A stretch of 64,000 nucleotides of DNA from contig NZ_CACVCE010000056.1 in NCBI RefSeq assembly GCF_902729445.1, forward strand, positions 62,001 to 126,000, read 5' to 3'. Origin of the DNA: Magnetospirillum sp902729445. GTDB taxonomy: Bacteria; Pseudomonadota; Alphaproteobacteria; Rhodospirillales; Magnetospirillaceae. The translations under genes were made by a program, and so were the position numbers. Each line of letters starts with the position of its first letter. The first letter of the stretch is position 1. The notes under the pieces are model-generated. The model did not search any database. It had not been told where the DNA came from and worked only from the letters and a program-made list of their open reading frames with translations. This document shows, piece after piece, positions 57,591 through 64,000 of this stretch.

Positions 57591-59117
57591 TCAACCCGCC
57601 AAAACGCACTTTAGACCTGCCGCAAGAGCCGCTTCCTTGGAGCCCGAGGTATCGATGACCTGCCAGCGAATGTCGCCCAGGTCGTAATCGCGCTGACGTT
57701 GAAAAACTTCTGGCGTGGCGTCGGAAACATTGGCCTTGCGGGTGGCGATGCGTTCGACCGTCACCTCGGGGTCGGCTTGCAGCCACAAGCCGTCGAAGCG
57801 CACCCCGGCGGCCCGGGCCACCGCTTCAATGCGCTCGCGCTGTTCGGGCTTGGCGAACACCGCGTCGGCCACCACCGCGTGGCCATCCTTCAAGATGGCG
57901 GCGCAGGTGTCGTAAAGCGCCTGGTAGGTGCGTTCGGTCATCTCGGGGCCATAGCCCTCGGGTCCCAGGCGGTCGAGCAGGCCGACCCCCATGATCTGCT
58001 TGCGCAGGCTGTCCGAGCGCACCACCGCCGCGCCCGGCACCGCCAGGAACGGCGCCAGTTCGCGTCCCATGCGGGACTTGCCGCTGCCCGACAGGCCGCC
58101 GACCGCCAGCAGGCGGGGTGGCATGGGCGACAGATAGGCCAAGGCCTGGTCGAGATAGGCGTTGGCCTCGGCCACCAGGCCGCGGCGCTTGGGATTGCGG
58201 TGGCCGCGCGCGATGGTGGCGCTGACATGGGCGCGGATGGCGGCGCGAAGCGACAGCAGCAGCGGCAGACATCCCACCCCGCCATAATCGCCCGACAGGT
58301 CGAGATAATGGTTCAGGGCGTAGCTGGCCAGCGTCCGGCCGGCCCGGCGTTCCAGATCCATCAACAGGAAGGCCAAATCGTAAAAGACGTCGATGCTGGC
58401 GATGTCATCCGAGAATTCGATGGCGTCGAACAAGGTCGGGCGTCCGTCGAACAGGCAGATGTTGCCCAGATGCAAATCGCCGTGGCAGGCCCGCACCAGG
58501 CCGGCGGCGCGGCGCTCCTCGAGACGGGGGGTCAGCCGGGCCAGCCAATCAAGGCTGGCCCGGGTCAGGGCGATGGTGCGCGCGCGCTCCAGTTCCGCCG
58601 TCAGGCCGGCGAAGCAGGTGTCGTTGGTGTCGATGGTCCAGGCCAATCCCTTGGCCCCGCCATGGTCGGGCCGTTTGGGTGCTTCGCGGTGGAAGGCCCA
58701 CACCGCCTCGGTCAGGCCGTGAATGGCGGCGCGGTCCAGACGGCCGGTCGCGGCCTGGCGGCTGAACAGGCCTTTCTGGTCGAAGCGGCGCATCTTGACC
58801 AGCCACTCCAGCGGTTGCCCGTCGCCGCCCAGCCGCAGATTGCCGCCCGAATCACGGGTGACGGCGACCACGCCCTGATACAAGGCGGGCGCGGCGCGGT
58901 AATTGACCGCCTGCTCGGCTTCGCAGGCCGCCCGTCGCGCTTCAAGGGTCGAAAAATCCAGAAACGGCAGCTTGACCGCCTTCTTCATCTTCCACGCCAA
59001 CGTCCCGGCCAGGAAGATCGTCGAGATGTGGGTGTCGAAGCGTCGCGGCTTGATGCCGCCATGGGTGGCGGGGTCGGCCAGGAAGGCTTCGATGTCGGTT
59101 TGGGTCGCGTGCTGCAT
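57591..59117 (-). CDS. Fusion of aminoglycoside-phosphotransferase-like and P-loop kinase domains (508 aa)
   Basis: The N-terminal half is an APH-like kinase fold with the catalytic loop VRACHGDLHLGNICLFDG and TLFDAIEFSDDIASIDVFYD. The C-terminal half is an AAA_33/zeta-like P-loop kinase with Walker A in AVGGLSGSGKSRMGREL and RSDSLRKQIMGV. This fused architecture occurs in many proteobacteria without a known substrate. It may phosphorylate a small molecule; antibiotic resistance should not be assumed. A long hairpin lies just upstream of the start. Confidence 0.9.
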   Translation of the reverse strand: MQHATQTDIEAFLADPATHGGIKPRRFDTHISTIFLAGTLAWKMKKAVKLPFLDFSTLEARRAACEAEQAVNYRAAPALYQGVVAVTRDSGGNLRLGGDGQPLEWLVKMRRFDQKGLFSRQAATGRLDRAAIHGLTEAVWAFHREAPKRPDHGGAKGLAWTIDTNDTCFAGLTAELERARTIALTRASLDWLARLTPRLEERRAAGLVRACHGDLHLGNICLFDGRPTLFDAIEFSDDIASIDVFYDLAFLLMDLERRAGRTLASYALNHYLDLSGDYGGVGCLPLLLSLRAAIRAHVSATIARGHRNPKRRGLVAEANAYLDQALAYLSPMPPRLLAVGGLSGSGKSRMGRELAPFLAVPGAAVVRSDSLRKQIMGVGLLDRLGPEGYGPEMTERTYQALYDTCAAILKDGHAVVADAVFAKPEQRERIEAVARAAGVRFDGLWLQADPEVTVERIATRKANVSDATPEVFQRQRDYDLGDIRWQVIDTSGSKEAALAAGLKCVLAG

Positions 59118-59135
59118 GCGGCCAGGATGGCCTTG

Positions 59136-59185
59136 TGTGGTGGTTCCGAAGTTCGCATCAGAATGCGGGCATCGGAATCACCACA
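59136..59185. repeat. 50-bp imperfect hairpin upstream of the APH/kinase gene
   Basis: Outer arms TGTGGTGGTTCCGA and TCGGAATCACCACA pair at 13 of 14 positions; inside, CGCAT and ATGCG pair again around a four-base loop. It begins 19 bases upstream of the ATG. No T-run follows on either strand. It may be an operator, an RNA control element or a small mobile palindrome. Confidence 0.6.
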
Positions 59186-59213
59186 CAATTCAAAAAGTTG
59201 GTGGCCTGCTTAT

Positions 59214-59242
59214 CCCCGTAATTCGCCATGCGAATTTCGGGG
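59214..59242. terminator. Hairpin next to the MITE-like element
   Basis: CCCCG-T-AATTCGC and GCGAATT-T-CGGGG, a 12-of-13 stem with a three-base loop. It was probably the end of the kinase gene's transcript and is now separated from that gene by the inserted element. T-run absent. Confidence 0.5.
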
Positions 59243-59250
59243 GCAGGACA

Positions 59251-59525
59251 CTAGGGCGTAAACTCATAAACCGCTTCGTGCTCTGTTTGCCTAAGACACT
59301 GTAATGCAGGGAAATGAGCGATGGCTGTACCTTGACGGTACAGCCAAGCGAAGATGACGTCGCAGTACAGCGTCTTAGGCAAACCCGAAGGGCACGCCCC
59401 GCAAGGCCATCTAACCCTCGCCGTCAAATTTGGCGATAGCCCCGCTATCGCCTGCATTTCCCGGCGGATTATATGGCCTTGCGGGGCGTGCAGAGCACCA
59501 AGCGGTTTATGAGTTTACGCCCTAG
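59251..59525. mobile_element. 275-bp MITE-like element with 35-bp terminal inverted repeats
   Basis: The ends 59251-59285 and 59491-59525 are inverted copies differing at one base (CTAGGGCGTAAACTCATAAA inward). CTAG at each end fits a target-site duplication of the kind made by some IS5- or IS630-type elements. There is no transposase ORF. The inside is almost all palindromes: an 18-bp pair with one mismatch (59286-59303 / 59366-59383), GGCTGTACC-N5-GGTACAGCC (59323-59345), a 19-bp perfect pair (59392-59410 / 59473-59491) and GGCGATAGC-CCC-GCTATCGCC (59432-59452). It sits exactly at the stop codon of the kinase gene. Confidence 0.85.
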
Positions 59526-61072
59526 GCGAGGACGGCTTGTCCACCGGGCAGGCTGGCCGCCGGGCGCAGCCGCGACGGCGGCAGCACCACATGGGCGATG
59601 GTCCCCTTGCCCGGTTCGCTTTTCAAGGTGATGGTGCCGCCGTGCGCCTGGACGTAATGGCGCACGATCGGCAGGCCCAGCCCGGTGCCGCCGACGGTGC
59701 GGGCCAAAAGCGGATCGGCCTGGCCGAACGGGTTCCACACCTGCTCCATGCGATCGGCGGGAATGCCGATGCCGTTGTCGGCGACGACCAGATGAAAGCC
59801 ATCCTCGTCGGATTTGGCGTTCAACGTCACTTTGCCGCCGGTCGGGGTGTATTTGATGGCGTTGGACACCAGGTTGAAGGCGATCTGGCGCAGCCGAAGG
59901 GAATCCGCCCACAATCTCGGCATGTCGCCGGAGGCGATGGTGGTCTTGAGGGTGATGCGCCCGTCCTGGGCCTTTGGGCGCAACAAGGTGATCACCGAAT
60001 CCAGCAGCGGGCCGGGGGTGATTTCCTCCTCGAACAATTCGGTCTTGCCCATGTCGATGCGCGAAATGTCCAAGATATCCTCGATCAGGTCCAGCAGATG
60101 GCTGCCGGCCGAATGGATCATCCCGACATATTCGCGGTAACGGGCATTGCCCAGCGGCCCGAACACTTCGTTCTGGATGGTGTCGGAAAAGCCGATCACC
60201 GCGTTCAGGGGTGTCCGCAGTTCGTGGCTCATGGTGGCCAGGAACTGCGACTTGGCCCGATTGGCCGCTTCCGCCTCGACCTTGGCCTGGATCAAGGCCA
60301 ACTCGGTGATCTTGCGGGCGGTCATGTCGCGGCCTTCGGGGATCAGGAAGATGACGTTGCCATCCTCGTCGAAGGCCGGCCGCAGCGAGAAATCGATGAA
60401 GATCTCTTCGCCGTCGGGATTGACATGGGTGGTCTCGAAGCGGACGAAGTGGCCGCTGGCGGCATCGGCGATGGCCCGGCGCAGGCGGTCCTGGCTTTCC
60501 GGCGAATGCGACCACCACGGCGTGTCGGCGAAGTGCAGGCCGTAAAGCTCGTCCATCGTCTTGTCGGCATAGTGAAGCGCGGTGGCGTTGGCTTCGATCA
60601 GCCGACCGTCGGGGGTCAGCACGCCGATGAATTCGAAGGTCTGGTTGAAGACGGCGCGGAAGCGCCGCTGCTGTTCCACCATGCGGTCGTGGACCGACAT
60701 CAGGGCCGAGACATCGGTGACGGTCAGCACCACGCAGCCAGGCGCGGCGACAAAGGGGGCGGCGGTGATTTCCAGCCATTGCGGCGAGGCATCTCCGCGC
60801 AGGAACTCCATGATTCTGGGTGGCTGGGGGGCGCCCGTGGCGCGGACCGCGGCGATCGGGTCGGCGACCCGCCCGGGGCTGCCGTCGATTCTCCGCCAGT
60901 TCCGGGTGGGCGGGAAGTGGTGAAAGTCGTCGGCGCCGGCCAGGATCGCCTTTGCCGGATCATTGCAAAAGACGATGTGGTCGTCAGGGGCCAACAGGCA
61001 GACCGCGCAGGGAAGCGCGCGCCAGGCACCTTCAATCATAGGGTCGATTACGACATTGGTCGCAGCACTCAT
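59522..61072 (-). CDS. PAS-domain sensor histidine kinase, cytosolic (516 aa)
   Basis: There is no membrane helix. Two PAS domains (about 15-125 and 130-260; FRAVFNQTFEFIGVLTPDGR begins the second) are followed by HisKA (FLATMSHELRTPLNAVIGFS) and HATPase (NLVSNAIKYTPTGGKV, VGGTGLGLPIVRHYVQAHGG). The TAG stop lies in the CTAG flank of the MITE-like element. Without the element the remaining CTAG would give the same stop, so the protein is not shortened. The partner regulator is not adjacent. Confidence 0.93.
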   Translation of the reverse strand: MSAATNVVIDPMIEGAWRALPCAVCLLAPDDHIVFCNDPAKAILAGADDFHHFPPTRNWRRIDGSPGRVADPIAAVRATGAPQPPRIMEFLRGDASPQWLEITAAPFVAAPGCVVLTVTDVSALMSVHDRMVEQQRRFRAVFNQTFEFIGVLTPDGRLIEANATALHYADKTMDELYGLHFADTPWWSHSPESQDRLRRAIADAASGHFVRFETTHVNPDGEEIFIDFSLRPAFDEDGNVIFLIPEGRDMTARKITELALIQAKVEAEAANRAKSQFLATMSHELRTPLNAVIGFSDTIQNEVFGPLGNARYREYVGMIHSAGSHLLDLIEDILDISRIDMGKTELFEEEITPGPLLDSVITLLRPKAQDGRITLKTTIASGDMPRLWADSLRLRQIAFNLVSNAIKYTPTGGKVTLNAKSDEDGFHLVVADNGIGIPADRMEQVWNPFGQADPLLARTVGGTGLGLPIVRHYVQAHGGTITLKSEPGKGTIAHVVLPPSRLRPAASLPGGQAVLA

Positions 61073-61149
61073 GCCGGCGTCCTTATTCCCCGAACGCTCT
61101 GATTATCTCAGGTTAATTTCCGTCGGCAATGATGCAATCGGAGTAGGTC

Positions 61150-61590
61150 TCATCCCTTTGGGACAAGAGGGGTGCCCAGAACCAGGTCGGCCAGGCGCGC
61201 CAGGTTCGGATGGCTGTGCAGCGAGGCGATCTCGGCGGCGTCGAACCAGCCGGCGGCGGCGGCGTCGCTGGCCGCCACCGGGTCCCCTTCGACCCATTCG
61301 CACGCGACCACCAGGGCCAGATAGTGCAGGCGGATGCGGCCCTCGTCATCGGCCTCGATCACGTCGAACTGATCGATCAGCGGCCCGGCCCGGGCGGTCA
61401 CCCCGGTTTCCTCGAACAATTCGCGTTGGGCGGCTTGGGCCGGGCTCTCGCCCAGCTCGATCAGACCGCCGGGCAAGCCCCATTTGCGCGGGATGTCTTC
61501 CTTGGCCCGCTGAACCAGCAATAGGCGGTTGTCGCGGACCAGGGCGACCAGGACGGCGGGCAGGGGATGGGTCGGGTATTCTCGGCTCAT
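61150..61590 (-). CDS. NUDIX hydrolase (146 aa)
   Basis: A complete NUDIX box: GGLIELGESPAQAAQRELFE followed by ETGV. The fold is as in ADP-ribose or nucleoside-diphosphate-derivative pyrophosphatases (VALVRDNRLLLVQRAKEDIP before the box). Probably hydrolyses a nucleotide-sugar or related compound; the exact substrate is unknown. Confidence 0.9.
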   Translation of the reverse strand: MSREYPTHPLPAVLVALVRDNRLLLVQRAKEDIPRKWGLPGGLIELGESPAQAAQRELFEETGVTARAGPLIDQFDVIEADDEGRIRLHYLALVVACEWVEGDPVAASDAAAAGWFDAAEIASLHSHPNLARLADLVLGTPLVPKG

Positions 61591-61689
61591 CGGGGCAGTG
61601 TAACAGATGTCCGGGCTTGCCGGTGATGGGGCACCGCACTATGGTTCGCCGATCCGTTCTTCCTTCCTGGCGCCAACAAGGCATCGTTC

Positions 61690-63732
61690 ATGGCCGGTTA
61701 TAGCGATCGTCTCGCCACCCGTATTGCCCTGGCCGTGTCGGGAATGGCTCTGTTCTTCGTGTTGCTGGTCGGTTTCGGCGCTTGGCTGGTCACCACCGAA
61801 TTGTTGCGGTCGCAGGTGTCGGTGCTGCTGCGGGGGCAGTTGAGTCTGGCCAAGGAACGCGCGGCGCTGGTGGCCATGTCGGCGTCGGACCTGCTGATCC
61901 TTCAGGCGCGATCGCAAGGTGGTGCCGAACTGGCGACCAATACCGTCGAGATCGCCGGAATCCCGGCCAGGCTGGCGGTGGTCGATGGCACCGGAGCGGT
62001 GCGCCGTGGGCCCCGTCATCAGGTGGTGACGGTGCAGGCCCTCTGGGTCGCCGACGCCATTGCCCGCAACCGTCCCGCCACCCGCCTGGGCGACGATGCC
62101 GACGGGCCGGTACTCGACGCCGTGATGCCGGGCGAGGGGGGCGGCTGGGGCGTCCTGCTGCGGCTGCCTCTGCAAGGATTGGTCGACCGTCTGGGACAAC
62201 GTGACGACAAGGTTCGGGTCACGGTGACGGACCAGGCGGGTCTTTACCGCATCGCCGAGCACGGCGCGGTCGAGGACAGGTCGATGGTGGTGTCTGAACG
62301 CCTGACCCTGCCCGGTCTGTTCGCCGATGTCGGCCTGGTGTTAGAACTGGCGCCCGAACCGGCCTTGCTGAGCGATCCGCTCGATCGCCTGACGGCGTTC
62401 TTCCTGGCCTTGGCGGGGGCGACGCCGCTGGCGGTGATTGTGCTGTCGATGGTGGTCGGCCGCCGGCTGACCCGCCGCCTGAGCCGGCTGGTCGATGCCG
62501 CCGCCGGTTTCGGCAGCGTCAGCACCGACCGTTCGGTATTCGAGACCGGCGGCGACGACGAAATCGCCCGCCTGGGCAAGGCCTTTGCGGGAACGGTCGA
62601 ACGGCTGGATCGCGCCTACCGCGACATGGAAGCGCGCGGCCGCGCGCTGTTGTCCAACACCGAGCGCGTCGCCCAGATCGGCAGCGCCACCTGGTCCCCC
62701 GAGGGCGAGCATCAGGTGTGGTCGGATCAGTTCTACGCCGTCCTGGGGCTTGATCCGGCCGAAAGGGAAGCGTGCCGGTCGGCCTTCTTTTCCCGTGTTC
62801 ATCCCGACGATCGCGACCGCCTGGTGGCGGCCTTGGGCGACGAGACCGGCCGGGTGGTCGAGGATTTCCGCCTGATCCGCCCCGACGGTGTCGAGCGGAT
62901 CGCCCAGTTGCGCGCGGAATTGGCCCGTGGCCCCGACGGGGTGCCGTTGCGCATCGACGTCACCATCCAGGACATCTCGGAACGCAAGCGGCTGGAGGGC
63001 CGTCTGGACGGTCTGGTCGGCGAGTTGAAGCGCTCGAACGAGGAACTGGAACAGTTCGCCTATGTCGCCAGTCACGATTTGCGTCAGCCGCTGCGCACGG
63101 TGCGCAGCTATATCAGCCTGATCGAGGAAAGCCTGGAAGACCGCCTGGACGGCGAGACCCGCGAGTTCATGGATTTCATCCGTGACGGCGTCAAGCGCAT
63201 GGATTCGCTGATCACCGATCTGTTGGCCTATTCCCGCGTCGGCCGGATCGGCAAGGATGGCCCGGTCGATACCGGCCGCGCCGTCGATCTGGCCCTTCTG
63301 GACCTTCAGTCGCAAATCGACGAGGCGGGCGCCGTCGTCTCGGTTCCAGACCGCTTGCCGGTGGTCAGCGGCGAGGCCGGCGAGATGACCCGCTTGTTCC
63401 AGAATCTGGTGGGCAACGCCGTCAAGTACCGTGCCGCCGATCGCCGGCCGATGGTGACGATCGGCTGCGCCGAGCGCCCCGGGGAATGGGAATTCTTCAT
63501 CCGCGACAACGGAATCGGCATCCCCGAGGAACATGCCGAACGCATCTTCGGCATCTTCCAGCGGCTGCATGCCCGCCACGAATACGAGGGCACCGGCATC
63601 GGTCTGGCCATTTGCCGAAAGATCGTCGAGCGCCAGGGCGGTCGCATCTGGGCGGCCCACGTCGAAGGCCAAGGTGCCGAGTTTCGCTTCACCTGGTCCA
63701 AGCTGCGCCGGCAGGATACGGACGCCGATTAG
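61690..63732 (+). CDS. Membrane sensor histidine kinase, HAMP-PAS type (680 aa)
   Basis: Helix 1 (IALAVSGMALFFVLLVGFGA), a periplasmic region to about 225, helix 2 (LALAGATPLAVIVLSMVVG), HAMP (to about 310), a PAS fold (IGSATWSPEGEHQVWSDQFY), HisKA (FAYVASHDLRQPLRTVRSYI) and HATPase (NLVGNAVKYRAADRRP, GTGIGLAICRKIVERQGG). The kinase core is of the phytochrome-associated type that works with single-domain regulators. Exactly such a regulator follows 39 bases downstream. Confidence 0.93.
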   Translation: MAGYSDRLATRIALAVSGMALFFVLLVGFGAWLVTTELLRSQVSVLLRGQLSLAKERAALVAMSASDLLILQARSQGGAELATNTVEIAGIPARLAVVDGTGAVRRGPRHQVVTVQALWVADAIARNRPATRLGDDADGPVLDAVMPGEGGGWGVLLRLPLQGLVDRLGQRDDKVRVTVTDQAGLYRIAEHGAVEDRSMVVSERLTLPGLFADVGLVLELAPEPALLSDPLDRLTAFFLALAGATPLAVIVLSMVVGRRLTRRLSRLVDAAAGFGSVSTDRSVFETGGDDEIARLGKAFAGTVERLDRAYRDMEARGRALLSNTERVAQIGSATWSPEGEHQVWSDQFYAVLGLDPAEREACRSAFFSRVHPDDRDRLVAALGDETGRVVEDFRLIRPDGVERIAQLRAELARGPDGVPLRIDVTIQDISERKRLEGRLDGLVGELKRSNEELEQFAYVASHDLRQPLRTVRSYISLIEESLEDRLDGETREFMDFIRDGVKRMDSLITDLLAYSRVGRIGKDGPVDTGRAVDLALLDLQSQIDEAGAVVSVPDRLPVVSGEAGEMTRLFQNLVGNAVKYRAADRRPMVTIGCAERPGEWEFFIRDNGIGIPEEHAERIFGIFQRLHARHEYEGTGIGLAICRKIVERQGGRIWAAHVEGQGAEFRFTWSKLRRQDTDAD

Positions 63733-63771
63733 CTCTTGCCCTGACCGGCCGGTCCATGATCCCCTGGTGGC

Positions 63772-64000
63772 ATGCGCACACCGAAAACACTCTATGACAT
63801 CTTGTTGATCGAGGACGATCTGGGCGACGCCGGCCTGGTTCGGATCGCCCTTCGGCGGGGGCCGTTCACCGTCCAGTTGCACCACGTCAAGGATTCGGTC
63901 GAGGCGATGGCGTTCCTGCGCCGCATCGGGCCGGCCTTCGAAGATGCCCGCCGGCCCGACCTGATCTTGCTGGATCTGAATCTGCCCGGGCGCTCGGGCC
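63772..64000 (+). CDS. Rcp1-like single-domain response regulator (cut by window edge)
   Basis: ATG 63772, with GGTGG just upstream. The visible 76 residues begin MRTPKTLYDILLIEDDLGDA and reach the phospho-acceptor in LILLDLNLPGRSG, a receiver of the Rcp1 type. It is the likely partner of the HAMP-PAS kinase directly upstream. The 3' end is outside the window. Confidence 0.88.
   Translation, partial: MRTPKTLYDILLIEDDLGDAGLVRIALRRGPFTVQLHHVKDSVEAMAFLRRIGPAFEDARRPDLILLDLNLPGRSG

Overview
This is a high-GC window from an alphaproteobacterium, most likely a Rhodospirillales member of the Magnetospirillum type. The taxonomic hints are UPF0262 after hisD, DUF4167 after prmC, the trxB to LsrB-type LysR order, the DUF47-pit pair, and an ispG-hisS-hemA-prfA-prmC block. 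The genus is inferred. I saw no rRNA, tRNA or CRISPR array.

Region by region. 1-11972 (minus): an export locus with a giant Ig-repeat protein (DUF4347, no signal peptide), a TolC-like lipoprotein, two HlyD-type adaptors (one with a GAF-like cytosolic head) and a membrane M50 metalloprotease carrying its own HlyD-type arm. A small secreted protein is encoded on the opposite strand inside it. The locus runs off the left edge and no ABC ATPase is visible. 12657-14211: two tandem secreted tail-collar-domain proteins. 14262-16418: phosphate transporter Pit with its DUF47 partner, and a NUDIX protein. 16509-19864: gatCAB. 19945-27061: a hybrid sensor kinase and an RND efflux pump with its adaptor. 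27175-27345: a strongly structured RNA candidate with an intrinsic terminator, between the pump and an LsrB/VtlR-type LysR gene. 28440-30137: trxB and a 2-Cys peroxiredoxin. 30389-32525: an Lrp regulator, a secreted hypothetical protein and an SGNH hydrolase.

32569-35472: hisG, hisD, UPF0262 and a low-molecular-weight phosphatase-like gene. 35588-38404: a probable polymorphic toxin and immunity pair of unrecognised family. 38462-46848 (minus): a Tad pilus locus, flp-cpaA-cpaB-cpaC-cpaD-cpaE-cpaF-tadB-tadC. The 54-residue pilin is followed by its own terminator. 47214-49088: a sensor kinase with a c-heme motif. 49149-55324: ispG, hisS, hemA, prfA, prmC and DUF4167, mostly overlapping or tightly spaced. 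55393-64000: a UspA protein, a two-receiver diguanylate cyclase, a phosphotransferase/P-loop kinase fusion, a 275-bp MITE-like element sitting at the stop codon of a PAS histidine kinase, a NUDIX hydrolase, and a HAMP-PAS kinase followed by a truncated Rcp1-like response regulator.

Several blocks work as units. The first locus looks like a dedicated exporter with a protease built in. gatCAB makes Gln-tRNA/Asn-tRNA. trxB, the peroxiredoxin and the LysR gene form a redox neighbourhood. The right end is rich in signal transduction genes (four histidine kinases in the whole window, a c-di-GMP synthase and an orphan-type receiver).
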